Shown piece after piece: positions 22,174 to 31,168 of a stretch of 64,000 nt of DNA. A program made the position numbers and the translations under genes. The notes below the pieces were generated by a model. The model saw only the letters and a list, made by a program, of their open reading frames with translations, searched no databases and was not told the origin of the DNA. How positions within the stretch are numbered: position 1 is the stretch's first letter; each line of letters starts with the position of its first letter. The DNA is from Streptomyces sp. R21 (GTDB lineage Bacteria > Actinomycetota > Actinomycetes > Streptomycetales > Streptomycetaceae), in assembly GCF_041051975.1 (NCBI RefSeq), contig NZ_CP163435.1, forward strand, positions 1,612,001-1,676,000, given 5' to 3'.

Positions 22174-23921
22174 CGGGCGCTCCGGGTGGTGTGCCGCAGG
22201 ATGTCCTCGGCGAGGGGTGAGGGCAGTCGGACGTATCCGGCGTCCCGGTCGGCCTTGCGTTCCCAGCGGGTGAGCAGGTTGGCCTTGGCGGGCAGCGGGA
22301 CCCCGGCGAGCAGGGCGGCGAGGCGCGGCGGGCAGCCGTACCGGTCGCCGTACGTCTGGAGGCAGCCGCGGACCTTCGCCCACAGCGCGGCCTCGGTGTC
22401 CGGGTGCACATCGGCGAGCGCGGCGAGGAGCTCCGCGATGTGGTTGACCAGCAGGCAGTAGACGACGCGGTCCCAGCCGCGCTGCGCGTCGTACGTCATC
22501 GGGTCCGCGACCTCGGACGGCAGCGCGGCCAGCGCCTCGGCGTGGTGCTCCGGGACGAGCTTGGTGCCCTCCAGGTCGCGAAAGAGCACCTGGGCGGGCA
22601 TGCCGTCGCCGTCCACGCAGATCAGCACGTTCTGCAGATGCGGTTCGAGGACCAGGCCGTGGTCGAAATAGGCGGCCAGCACGGGGGGAACGAGCAGCCT
22701 GAGATACGCCGTCCACCAGGCGAGCACGGCTTCCGGACCCGCTCCGGCGAGGAGGCGGGACACGTGGGCGGGGCCGGTCGGGTACTCGTCGGCGACGGCG
22801 GCCGCGAGCAGGGGGGTGGTGCCGGGCAGCAGCCGCTGGGCGAGGCCTTCGCGGACGATCACGCCGAAGCCCTCCAGCAGGGAGCGGTCCGGTGCGCCGT
22901 CGGGTCCGGGCAGGGCGAGGCTGCGGTAGGCGGGTTCGCGCAGCACGGCGCTGCCCGGGAAGCGGTCGGCCAGGTCGGACAGGGCCGGTTCCAGGGCGCG
23001 GGTGAGGGCGACCGCGCCGGACAGCTCATAACTGGCGTTCTTGCGCAGGCAGTTGGTAATGCGGATGTTCAGGCTGAACTTCAGAAACGCCTCGCCGTCG
23101 TAGAGCGTGCGTACGGAGGCGGTCGCGGCGAAGGGCCCGCCGCCCTCGCCCAGGTCGAGGACGTCGCCGCGTGCGACAGCCGCGCGCAGCGTCGGGTGGT
23201 CGCGCAGCATCGCGTACTGCCAGGGGTGCGCGGGCAGCAGCCGGTAGCCGTCCGGGACGTCGGTGCGCTGTCGGTCCAGTGGATCGGCGGCCCCAGGTGC
23301 GGCGGTCTCCTCGGCGACGAGGTGCTCGCGGACGGCGAGGTGCCGCAGCGGGAAGGCGGCCCCGGCCTCCGGCGCGTACGCCTGCCAGGCCGCGGCGTCG
23401 CCCGTACGGGCCTTGGGCGTGGGATGGAAGCGGTGCCCGAACATCAGGGACTGCTCGGAGGCGAGGTAGGCCGCGAGACGGTCACCGTCCAGCCGCGGAC
23501 CGGGTGAGCCGGACGCCTCCAGTGCCGCGGCCACGGCCCGATGGCTGGACTCGATCTGCTCCGCGAACTCCTCGTTGCGCACACCGGTGCGCAGTGACAG
23601 CTCGTCCTGCGTGTACGCGGCCAGGCGGCGCCAGTCGACTTCCGCCCAACTCCCGTCCTCCCGCTGCTCGTTCACCGTCCCGGCGAAGCGATGCGCGCCG
23701 AGCAGTGACGTACGGCGCAGGGCGATCCGCAGCAGCGCACCGCGCCGGGGCAGCCGCAGCAGCAGGTGGGCGTCATCGACGGCGGTCTGGCGCTCGGGTC
23801 CCGAGACCTCGCGCAGCAGGCAGTTGAGGAGGGTGTGGGCCACGGCCTCGTCGGCGGTGGGGAGTTGGGCTGGGACGGAGGGGATGGGGGCGCTTCCGAG
23901 AGCATCGGTCAGCGAGGGCAT
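22170..23921 (-). CDS. IucA/IucC-type NIS siderophore synthetase (PvsD-like)
   Basis: A 583-residue NRPS-independent siderophore synthetase. Family motifs are LLPAHPWQYAMLRDHP, KFSLNIRITNCLRKNASYELSG and the FhuF-like C-terminal region with HLQNVLICVDGDGMPAQVLFRDLEGTKL split around the active site. Such enzymes adenylate a citrate carboxylate and condense it with an amine or alcohol. Its start and stop overlap its neighbours, so it is translated as part of the operon. It is the second of two non-identical NIS enzymes, which suggests two successive condensations on citrate. Confidence 0.9.
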   Translation of the reverse strand: MPSLTDALGSAPIPSVPAQLPTADEAVAHTLLNCLLREVSGPERQTAVDDAHLLLRLPRRGALLRIALRRTSLLGAHRFAGTVNEQREDGSWAEVDWRRLAAYTQDELSLRTGVRNEEFAEQIESSHRAVAAALEASGSPGPRLDGDRLAAYLASEQSLMFGHRFHPTPKARTGDAAAWQAYAPEAGAAFPLRHLAVREHLVAEETAAPGAADPLDRQRTDVPDGYRLLPAHPWQYAMLRDHPTLRAAVARGDVLDLGEGGGPFAATASVRTLYDGEAFLKFSLNIRITNCLRKNASYELSGAVALTRALEPALSDLADRFPGSAVLREPAYRSLALPGPDGAPDRSLLEGFGVIVREGLAQRLLPGTTPLLAAAVADEYPTGPAHVSRLLAGAGPEAVLAWWTAYLRLLVPPVLAAYFDHGLVLEPHLQNVLICVDGDGMPAQVLFRDLEGTKLVPEHHAEALAALPSEVADPMTYDAQRGWDRVVYCLLVNHIAELLAALADVHPDTEAALWAKVRGCLQTYGDRYGCPPRLAALLAGVPLPAKANLLTRWERKADRDAGYVRLPSPLAEDILRHTTRSAR

Positions 23922-25114
23922 CAGCGGCTCCAGCGGGTGCGGAGAGAGGTGGCGGTGGTCGCGCAGACGGTGGCCAGGGCGACGGCGCTGCCGGTGAGGA
24001 CGGGGGCGGCCGGTCCGAAGCGGGCACTGCCCGCAGCCGCGGCCACGCCGGCGACGACCGCGCCGGCCTTGGAGAAGAACTCCAGCGAGCCGAACAGCCC
24101 GCCGGGCGCCCGGCCCTGGGCACAGTCGGCCGCCAGGATCGACAGGCAGACCAGGCCGAGCGTCATCCCGGCGCCGAGGACCAGTCGTACGGCGATCAAG
24201 GACGGGAGCGAGTCGGCGAAACCGTGCCCGGCCAGGCCGAGCGCGATCAGCGCGAAGCCGAGGGCGATCCCGGCCCGAGGGCGGGTCCGGAAGGCGGTGT
24301 GCACGGCGAGGGCGGAGACCAGGTAGCACAGGTGAGGCAGGGCGAAGAGCACGCCGGACAGCGTGGGCGAGGCGCCCGGCAGGCGCTTCTCGACGAGGGA
24401 GATCAGATAGGGGAAGGAGATGACGGTGGAGAAGACGAAGGCGAACTCGAGCGCGTACAGGGCGCGCAGCGACACGATCGGGGCCGTCGTCCTGGGCAGG
24501 ACCTGCTCCGCCCGCTCGGTGGTCTTCCCCTCGGCCGGTTCGGGCAGCGCGGCGAGCAACAGGGCGGCGGTGAGGGGCAGTACGGCGAGCAGCGCGTACT
24601 GGCGGTGCGGCGACAGCCAGGACGACAGCGAGCCCACGACGATCGGGGCGACGACCAGGGCCGCCCGTGCACTGCCCTGCATCAGAGTGAGCGCCCGCGA
24701 CAGGTGCGGCCCCTCCAGCGCGGCTCCGAGGTATCCGTTGGACGCGGCGAACGTGCCGCCGAGGATGCCCTGGAGCACCAGCGCCGCCGTGAACGTGGCG
24801 AGTGAATCGGCCCACCCGGCGAGCAGGAAGGACACGGCGAGCCCCAACTGGGCCCGCAGCAGCAGCCGTTTACGTCCGAAGCGGTCGGCCAGCCGCCCCC
24901 ACAGCGGGGCTCCGAGGGCGCCGAACACGGTGGGGACGACGTACAGCAGACCCGCCCAGCGAGCCGTCCGGTCGCCGAGTTCGGGAAGGATCTCGGTCAG
25001 GTACGGCGGCAGCCCCAGCGCGGCGAAGGACGCCACGAAGTAGCAGCCGGCCACGGCGTGCACCTGCCGGGGCCCGAACGCGGGGCGCGGCATCCGCAGG
25101 GTGCCCGCGCTCAT
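23921..25114 (-). CDS. MFS siderophore exporter (PvsC-like)
   Basis: A 397-residue, 12-segment MFS protein starting MSAGTLRMPRPAFGP, with GAPLWGRLADRFGRKRLLL in the first cytoplasmic loop. It lies between the two NIS synthetase genes and overlaps both, exactly where pvsC lies in the vibrioferrin operon. It probably exports the finished siderophore. ATG 25114 overlaps the upstream stop (ATGA). Confidence 0.88.
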   Translation of the reverse strand: MSAGTLRMPRPAFGPRQVHAVAGCYFVASFAALGLPPYLTEILPELGDRTARWAGLLYVVPTVFGALGAPLWGRLADRFGRKRLLLRAQLGLAVSFLLAGWADSLATFTAALVLQGILGGTFAASNGYLGAALEGPHLSRALTLMQGSARAALVVAPIVVGSLSSWLSPHRQYALLAVLPLTAALLLAALPEPAEGKTTERAEQVLPRTTAPIVSLRALYALEFAFVFSTVISFPYLISLVEKRLPGASPTLSGVLFALPHLCYLVSALAVHTAFRTRPRAGIALGFALIALGLAGHGFADSLPSLIAVRLVLGAGMTLGLVCLSILAADCAQGRAPGGLFGSLEFFSKAGAVVAGVAAAAGSARFGPAAPVLTGSAVALATVCATTATSLRTRWSR

Positions 25115-26889
25115 GCCGACACCCCCGTCCCGCGCAGGTAGTTGGGGCCGGTGGTGTAGTGCTTGTTGATGTCGGCTGCGCCCGACCGCTGCTTGGTGAG
25201 CAGGGTTCCGGCACTGACCATCGCCTTCACCGGCAGACGGTCCGCGTCCAGCACCCGGGCGCGCAGGACGGCGCCGGGCTCCCCCGGTCCGGTGCCGAGC
25301 CGTTCGACGGCTTCGGACAGCCGGTCGCGGACGAGGCGGAGCAGTGCGGGAAGCGGTGCGCGCCCGTGCCGGGCGAGCCCGAACGCGTAGGCGCCCGCGC
25401 ACAGATGGACGGTGATGGTGGTGAACAGGTCGGCCACCGGCCCGTCGTCGTCGCCGAACACTCTGGGGTCGTCGAAGTCCGCCGGTCCGGGAGCTGCGGC
25501 ACCGAGCCGTTCGCGCAGCCGTACGGCGTTGATGCGCGGCCCGTCGTTGTCCTTGAGCAGCAGCCTCAGCCGTGTCCGGCCGTCCGCCCGTCGGTCCAGC
25601 ACCACGGAGATGTTCTGCTGGTGCGACTCCAGCGCGATGCCGTACCCGAAGAGCGTGGTCTGCCAGTCGAACAGCAGGGTCAGCCAGGCGTCCAGCAGGG
25701 CGAGCGGGTCGCCGCCGTAGAAGCGGTCGGCGAGACGGTCGACGACCAGCCGGCCGCCGGGGGCCTCGGCGAGCAGCGCGGCCAGGGGGACCACGAGTGA
25801 GTCCTCGAGTCCGGCCGGGAGGCGGCGGCAGAGCACGGCGAGCGACTCGTGCCCGGCGTGCGCGTACACGGTCTCGTCGGCGTGCAGGATCGTGTCCCGG
25901 AAGCGGGGCTCGTGGACCGTCACCGTCTGGAGCAGCCGCTGCCCGGCGGCGCCGTCGACGAGGGTGCCGGGCTTGATGGTGCGCCGGTTGCGCAGGCCCA
26001 ACGTGGCGGTGGGCAGCGGCAGTTTGAGGTGCAGGGCCGGGTCGGCGGTCACCGCGACGGTGCGCATGGACAGGGTCGGTACGACTTCGAGGTGGGCGCG
26101 GTCGGCGAGCAGCGCGCTGCCCGTCAGTCCCGTGTCGCGCAGGGCGGCGTCCAGCGGGGCGCCGACGGTCAACGGGTGGACGGGCAGGGCCACATGAGTC
26201 CGTTCGGCTTCGGGCATCCCGAGGACGGCGGGTGTGGGCCAGTGCTCCGGGAGCGGGCCTCCCGTCGCGGTGACTGCCTCCCGGGGCACGGCGAGCCAGC
26301 GCAGCGCGAAGCGCGGGTGGAACTCGGGTGCGTATGCCCGCAGTTGCTCCTCGTCGAGTCCGGAGCGGCCTCGTGCGGTCGGGTAGACGGGGTGGTCGAG
26401 GCGGGCGGCGAGGGTGTCGTGGCCCAGGCTGCGGTGCGGGCCGGTCCAGTCGGCGGGGTCGCCGCCGTGGCGCGCGGCCAGACGTACGACGGTCTCCTCG
26501 CGCGTCCGGCCGTGCAGCCGCATGGTGGCCAGCGTCTGGCGGCACTCCTCGGCGAACGCGTCGAAGCCGTCGCGGTCGAGGGGGTCGGCCGGCGCCCGTA
26601 GCGCGGCGAGCACGGTCTCGACGGTGGTCAGCTCGCCGTCCGCCTCACTGACGAGCAGCGGCAGCCGGGCGGCGTACAGGCTCTGGAATCCGTCCTCGGA
26701 CACCGGCAACAGCAGGGCGTCGTCCTTGCCTTCCAGCCGGAGCCAGGCGCCGTCCGGGCGGTGCGTGAGTGTGCTGCGGGTGCGCAGGCCGACGACGTCC
26801 TCGCGCAGCAGGGCGGAGAGGACGCGGGTGAGCAGCTCGGCCTCCGCGGCGTCCACCGCGGTCCGAGCCGTCGCGGTCTGGGGCGTCAC
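25111..26889 (-). CDS. IucA/IucC-type NIS siderophore synthetase (PvsB-like)
   Basis: A 592-residue NIS synthetase. Motifs include HVALPVHPLTVGAPL, a LRNRRTIKPGTLVDG segment and the C-terminal GYGIALESHQQNISVVLDRR with RLLLKDNDGPRINAVRL. The C-terminus ends in KQRSGAADINKHYTTGPNYL, typical of family members acting on substituted citrate. GTG 26889 overlaps the stop of the ATP-grasp gene. It is only distantly similar to the second NIS enzyme of the operon. Confidence 0.9.
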   Translation of the reverse strand: MTPQTATARTAVDAAEAELLTRVLSALLREDVVGLRTRSTLTHRPDGAWLRLEGKDDALLLPVSEDGFQSLYAARLPLLVSEADGELTTVETVLAALRAPADPLDRDGFDAFAEECRQTLATMRLHGRTREETVVRLAARHGGDPADWTGPHRSLGHDTLAARLDHPVYPTARGRSGLDEEQLRAYAPEFHPRFALRWLAVPREAVTATGGPLPEHWPTPAVLGMPEAERTHVALPVHPLTVGAPLDAALRDTGLTGSALLADRAHLEVVPTLSMRTVAVTADPALHLKLPLPTATLGLRNRRTIKPGTLVDGAAGQRLLQTVTVHEPRFRDTILHADETVYAHAGHESLAVLCRRLPAGLEDSLVVPLAALLAEAPGGRLVVDRLADRFYGGDPLALLDAWLTLLFDWQTTLFGYGIALESHQQNISVVLDRRADGRTRLRLLLKDNDGPRINAVRLRERLGAAAPGPADFDDPRVFGDDDGPVADLFTTITVHLCAGAYAFGLARHGRAPLPALLRLVRDRLSEAVERLGTGPGEPGAVLRARVLDADRLPVKAMVSAGTLLTKQRSGAADINKHYTTGPNYLRGTGVSA

Positions 26890-28073
26890 GGCTGGATCTC
26901 CCAGCGCTGGGCCGCCAGGAATGCGGTGGCCGCCCTGTCCACGGCCCGCTGGTCGGTTCCGGTGGCCCGCAGGACGCCGAGGTAGTCGCGGTTGGTGCGG
27001 TACAGCTCGTGCCGCTCACCTGTCTCCCGCAGCGGCCGGTACGTCAACTGCACGCCGTCTACGGCGAGTTCCGAGGCCTCCGGTGCCGCCGTCAACGTCC
27101 CGGCGCGCTCGGCGCAGGGGTAGTCGAGGCGGGCCGCGCCGTCGCGGCGGGCGCCGAGGTCGGCGGGGAGCGGTTCGCCCAGGTGGGTGCGGAGGATGTG
27201 CTCGAAGAGCGGGATCTCCAGCAGCCGGCCGAGCAGCAGGTCGCACTGGTCGCCGATGGCCCGGTAGTTGACCTCGATGATGCGGGCGCGCCCCTCGTGC
27301 ACGACGAACTCGGTGTGGCAGGCGCCGAACCCGACGTCGAGCGCGTCCAGTTGGGCCAGCACCTGTGCGACGACCGGCTCGGGATGTGCGGGAACGAACG
27401 TCAGCCGGTCCTCGATGAAGTACGGCGGCGGGGACAGCTCGGTGTGGAACCCGCCCAAGATGTGCCGGGTGCGGCCGTCGCCGAGGGTCTCCAGGGTGTA
27501 GAGCTCGCCGGGCAGGTACTCCTCGACGACCAGCACGGCCCCCGGGCGGCGCGCCAGGATCTCCTTGCAGCGTGTGACCAGTTCCTCGGAGCTGTCGACC
27601 AGGACGACGTCCTCGCTGGCCACGCCCTCGCGGGGCTTGACGACACAGGGGTAGGGCGCGTCGAGGGCGGCCGGTTCGGAGAGTTCGGCGGACCAGACGG
27701 TGTCGACGCCCGAGGCGGCCAGGTGCCGGCGCATCTCGGCCTTGTCCTTGGTCCGCAGCGTGGCCCGCCAGTTCTTGGCGGGAAGCCCGAAGTAGGCGGC
27801 GGCCAGGGCGGCTTGGGTCTGGAGGTGGTCGCTGTTGGTGAAGACCGCGTCCGGCGTGTGATGGGTCGATATCCGGGTGATGACGGCGCGGAAGTCGCGT
27901 ACGTCGCACTCCAGGATCTCGATCCGCGGATGCTCGGGGCCCAAGTACGCGGCCCGGTGGGCGTCCGGCTGGTCGGTGAGGACGGTGACGTCGAGGCCGA
28001 GCCGTGCCGCGGCGGGCAGGAACCCTTCGGTCACGGAGTCGGTGGGGTTGAGAGCAAGCAGGTAGAGGCGCAC
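26886..28073 (-). CDS. ATP-grasp ligase of the siderophore operon (PvsA-like)
   Basis: A 395-residue ATP-grasp enzyme. Nucleotide-binding features include YPCVVKPREGVASEDVVLVDS, VVEEYLPGELYTLETL and the Mg-binding RIIEVNYRAIGDQ. ATP-grasp ligases join a carboxylate to an amine through an acyl-phosphate; PvsA is thought to add alanine in vibrioferrin. It is the first gene of the operon. The GTG at 28073 has a poor ribosome-binding site, so the start is uncertain. No iron box lies immediately upstream; transcription may come from the transport operon, past the weak hairpin at 28116. Confidence 0.85.
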   Translation of the reverse strand: MRLYLLALNPTDSVTEGFLPAAARLGLDVTVLTDQPDAHRAAYLGPEHPRIEILECDVRDFRAVITRISTHHTPDAVFTNSDHLQTQAALAAAYFGLPAKNWRATLRTKDKAEMRRHLAASGVDTVWSAELSEPAALDAPYPCVVKPREGVASEDVVLVDSSEELVTRCKEILARRPGAVLVVEEYLPGELYTLETLGDGRTRHILGGFHTELSPPPYFIEDRLTFVPAHPEPVVAQVLAQLDALDVGFGACHTEFVVHEGRARIIEVNYRAIGDQCDLLLGRLLEIPLFEHILRTHLGEPLPADLGARRDGAARLDYPCAERAGTLTAAPEASELAVDGVQLTYRPLRETGERHELYRTNRDYLGVLRATGTDQRAVDRAATAFLAAQRWEIQP

Positions 28074-28115
28074 GGGCGTGGGTCAACTTCCGCTCGGAGG
28101 TGGGGGGTTGCGGGA

Positions 28116-28142
28116 CGGGGCCGCGGTTCGGGTGCGGCCCCG
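28116..28142 (-). terminator. GC-rich hairpin after the siderophore-binding protein gene
   Basis: CGGGGCCGC pairs with GCGGCCCCG over 9 bp with a 9-nt loop, 17 bp beyond the stop of the binding-protein gene. There is no U-tract. It may attenuate rather than end transcription into the downstream biosynthetic operon. Confidence 0.5.
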
Positions 28143-28158
28143 CCCCGGTAAGCGGGAG

Positions 28159-29184
28159 TTACTTCTTCGGGAGGTCCACGCCGGTGGCCTTGGCCACGTC
28201 CGCGAGCATCTGCTCGGCGGCCTGGACGCCGATGCCGGACATCCAGGTCTCGTCCGGAACCTCGAAGACCTTCTTGTTCTTGACGGCCGCCAGGTCCTTC
28301 CAGACCGGGTTGGAGGTGACGTCCTTGCGCTGGGTCTTGTCCGGGGTGTCGGCGGTGGTGACGAAGATCAGGTCGGCGTCCGCGCGGTCGATCTGCTCGG
28401 GGCTGACGTCCTTCATGGTCACGGCCGGGTCGTCGGAGACCTGCGAGGCCGGGCGCTTGAAGCCGATGTCGTTCAGGACGACGCCGCTGTAGGAGTTGGA
28501 CTGGTACAGACGGGTCGGCCCGGCGATGAAGCGGACGACCGAGGCGGTCGGCATCGCGTTGCCGTCCTTCTTCTTGATGGCCTCACCGAGCGCCTTGGCG
28601 CGGGTCTCGTACTCCTTCAGCTTCGCCGCGGCCTCGCTCTCCAGGCCGAGCGCCTTGGCGTGCACCTTCAGGTTGGCCTTCCAGGGACCGCCGGTGGTCT
28701 CGGTGAAGACGGTCGGGGCGATGGCGCTGAGCTTGTCGTAGACCTTCTCGTGCCGGACCTTGGACGACAGGATCAGGTCGGGCTTGAGCGAGGCGATCAG
28801 TTCGAGGTTCGGCTCCAGGAGCGGACCGACGTCCTTGGTGCCGCTCAACTCGCCCTTCAGGTACGTCGGGAAGCCGCCCTCGCTTTTGAAGTGCGGGGCG
28901 ACCGCGCCGACCGGGTCGATGCCGAGCAGGGTGACGTCGTCCAGCTCGCCGGTGTCGAGCACGACCACCTTCTTCGGCTGGGACGGGATCTTCACGTCAC
29001 CCATCACGGTCTTGAGGGTGCGCGGGAAACCGGCGGACGCGGCACCGGCGTTGGCCTCGTCCTTCCCCGACGTGTCGGAGTCCTTCTCGCTGCCACAGGC
29101 GGCCAGTGCCGCGGTGCCGAGCACGACGGCGAGCAGCACGGCGAGGAGCCGGCCGATTCCGCGCAGGGGGGATCGCTTGAGCAT
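28159..29184 (-). CDS. Fe(III)-siderophore-binding lipoprotein (FecB/FepB type)
   Basis: A 341-residue secreted lipoprotein. A basic N-terminus and hydrophobic segment end in a lipobox (LAACG) with Cys about residue 30. The mature part has the TroA/FecB fold (KVVVLDTGELDDVTLLGIDPV, then LIASLKPDLILSS). It delivers ferric siderophore to the adjacent FecCD permeases. It lies between the import genes and the vibrioferrin-like biosynthetic operon, so it probably recognises that siderophore. A 15-bp repeat precedes it. Confidence 0.9.
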   Translation of the reverse strand: MLKRSPLRGIGRLLAVLLAVVLGTAALAACGSEKDSDTSGKDEANAGAASAGFPRTLKTVMGDVKIPSQPKKVVVLDTGELDDVTLLGIDPVGAVAPHFKSEGGFPTYLKGELSGTKDVGPLLEPNLELIASLKPDLILSSKVRHEKVYDKLSAIAPTVFTETTGGPWKANLKVHAKALGLESEAAAKLKEYETRAKALGEAIKKKDGNAMPTASVVRFIAGPTRLYQSNSYSGVVLNDIGFKRPASQVSDDPAVTMKDVSPEQIDRADADLIFVTTADTPDKTQRKDVTSNPVWKDLAAVKNKKVFEVPDETWMSGIGVQAAEQMLADVAKATGVDLPKK

Positions 29185-29199
29185 GGGGGGTTCGTCTTT

Positions 29200-29240
29200 C
29201 TCGTAGGGGTGTTGCTCGTAAGGGTGTTGCTCGTAGGGGG
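29200..29240. repeat. 15-bp tandem repeat before the binding-protein gene
   Basis: CTCGTAGGGGTGTTG at 29200-29214 and CTCGTAAGGGTGTTG at 29215-29229 are followed by a partial third copy to 29240. The repeat lies in the leader of the binding-protein transcript, 16 nt upstream of its start codon. No function is evident; slippage here could change leader length. Confidence 0.7.
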
Positions 29241-29273
29241 CTTCTCTTACGGGCGTGGGTGCGCAGGTGCGGG

Positions 29274-30122
29274 TCAGGCGGGCGCGGTGGCGCGTCGTAC
29301 GGCACTGCTCCTCGGGACGACCAGCGGTGTGCCGGTCTCCGGGTCGGGGATCACCCGGCAGTCCACGTCGAACACGGACTTGACCAGTTCCGCGTCGAGG
29401 ACGTCGGCGGGTGGTCCGGCGGCGGCGAGGCGCCCGTCCTTGAGGACCACCATGTGGTCGGCGTAGCGGGCGGCCTGTCCGAGGTCGTGCAGCACCATCA
29501 CCACGGTGCGGCCGGCCTCGGCGTGCAGGGCGGCGACCAGGTCGAGTACGTCGAGCTGGTGCCGCAGGTCGAGGAAGGTGGTGGGTTCGTCGAGCAGCAG
29601 CAGCTCGGTGTCCTGGGCCAACGCGAGGGCGATCCAGGCGCGTTGGCGCTGGCCGCCGGAGAGCTGGTCGACGGGTTGGTCGCGCAGCTCCGCCGTGCCG
29701 GTGCGCTCCAGAGCCGCTTCGACCGCCGCCTGGTCCGCCGCCGACCAGGGACTCAGCAGCCGTTGGTGCGGATAGCGGCCGAGCCGTACGAGCGCTTCGA
29801 CGGTGATCGCCTCGGGGGTGACGGGCTGCTGCGGCAGAAGCCCCATCCGGCGGGCGAGCGCACGCGCGGTCAGCCGGTGGATGTCGGCGCCGTCGAGGGC
29901 GACGGTCCCGGCGGCCGGTGCGAGCAGTCGACTCAGACCGCGCAACAGGGTGGACTTTCCACAGGCGTTGGGGCCGACGATCGCGGTGACGGCACCGCCC
30001 GGCAGCGTCAGATCGAGGCCGCCGACCACGAGCCGGTCGCCGTAGCGCAGGTCGAGGCCTTGCGTGGTCAGCTGGTTGGCGGTGGCCATGGGTGACTCCT
30101 GGGGGCGAGTCGGATGCGTCAT
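29274..30122 (-). CDS. Siderophore ABC transporter ATP-binding protein (FepC/FhuC type)
   Basis: About 282 residues. Walker A is GPNACGKST, the signature is LSGGQRQRAWIALAL, Walker B is LLLLDEPTTFLDL, and the switch His lies in VMVLHDLG. It powers ferric siderophore import with the two permeases. ATG 30122 overlaps the permease stop (ATGA) and has AGGAG six bases upstream. ATG 30089 has an equally good site and is an alternative start. Confidence 0.92.
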   Translation of the reverse strand: MTHPTRPQESPMATANQLTTQGLDLRYGDRLVVGGLDLTLPGGAVTAIVGPNACGKSTLLRGLSRLLAPAAGTVALDGADIHRLTARALARRMGLLPQQPVTPEAITVEALVRLGRYPHQRLLSPWSAADQAAVEAALERTGTAELRDQPVDQLSGGQRQRAWIALALAQDTELLLLDEPTTFLDLRHQLDVLDLVAALHAEAGRTVVMVLHDLGQAARYADHMVVLKDGRLAAAGPPADVLDAELVKSVFDVDCRVIPDPETGTPLVVPRSSAVRRATAPA

Positions 30123-31168
30123 GCGTGGCTCCTGTGGACGGGCTTGCTCTGGCGGAACATCAGCACCAGCAGCCAGGGGGCGCCGAGCGTCGCGGTGACC
30201 GCGCCGACAGGCAGGCCTTCGACGGGCAGCAGGTGCTGCACCACCAGGTCGGAGGCGAGCAGCAGGACGGCTCCGGTGAGACCGGCCAGGGCGAGTGATC
30301 CGGCGGTCGGGGGGCCCGTGACGAACCGCACGAGGTGGGGTACGGCGAGCGCCACGAAGGTCACCGGACCGGCGAGCGCGGCGGCCAGGGAGGCCAACAC
30401 CACCGCTAGGACGAGGATGTGGAGACGCGCCCTGGAGGTGCGCAGGCCCAGGGCGCCCGCGGAGTCGTCGCCCAGGTCGAGTACGGCGAGGGAGCGGTGC
30501 AGGGCGAAGGCGGCGGCCAGCGCGACCAGCATGGCGCCGGCCGCGCCCCACACCTCGGTCCAGGTGCGCCCGTACACGGACCCGGTCGTCCACTGGAGCG
30601 CCGATCCGGCCAGCTCGGCCGGGAAGCGCACGATCATCAGGTTCACCGCGGCGGCGAGGCCCGCCTGCACCGCCAGTCCGGTGACGACGAGCCGGGTGAC
30701 AGCCAGCCCGGAGCGCCAGGCGAACACCCCGAGCAGCAGGGCGGCGAGCAGTCCGCCGGCCAGCGCCCCGACCGGGATGAGCGTCTGCGAGGCACCCGCG
30801 GCGATCAGCGCGACCGCGCCCAGCGAGGCGCCGCCCGTCACGCCCATGACGTCGGGAGAGGCGAGCGGGTTGCGGAACAGCCGTTGCAGGACGCAGCCCG
30901 CCGCGCCGAGTCCGGCACCGGCGACGATCGCCGCCACGGCCCGGGGGGCACGGAACTGCTGCACCACGAGGACGTCGCCCGAGTCCCCGAGCCCGATCAG
31001 CGCCCGCAGCGCGGTGGTCGCGGGCAGCCGCATCTCCCCCGTGGTCAGGGCGACGGTGAGCAGGACGAGAAGAAGGAGGAGAGCGCAGGCGCCGTACGCG
31101 AGGACTCGGCGACGGTGTCGGGTACGGGCGCTGTCGGCACGTACAACTCCCGTGAGGGCGGCGGTCAT
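30119..31168 (-). CDS. FecCD-type siderophore permease (second subunit)
   Basis: A 349-residue integral membrane protein of the BtuC/FecD family. Conserved stretches are RAPRAVAAIVAGAGLGAAGC, QRLFRNPLASPDVMGVTGGA and GPVTFVALAVPHLVRF. It pairs with the upstream permease to form the import channel. Start and stop overlap neighbouring genes by 4 nt. Confidence 0.92.
   Translation of the reverse strand: MTAALTGVVRADSARTRHRRRVLAYGACALLLLLVLLTVALTTGEMRLPATTALRALIGLGDSGDVLVVQQFRAPRAVAAIVAGAGLGAAGCVLQRLFRNPLASPDVMGVTGGASLGAVALIAAGASQTLIPVGALAGGLLAALLLGVFAWRSGLAVTRLVVTGLAVQAGLAAAVNLMIVRFPAELAGSALQWTTGSVYGRTWTEVWGAAGAMLVALAAAFALHRSLAVLDLGDDSAGALGLRTSRARLHILVLAVVLASLAAALAGPVTFVALAVPHLVRFVTGPPTAGSLALAGLTGAVLLLASDLVVQHLLPVEGLPVGAVTATLGAPWLLVLMFRQSKPVHRSHA

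Noticed and set aside
20881..28073. Staphyloferrin or aerobactin-type siderophore operon
   Set aside because: Aerobactin needs lysine N-hydroxylase and acetylase, which are missing. Staphyloferrin A lacks an ATP-grasp ligase. The order matches pvsABCDE better.
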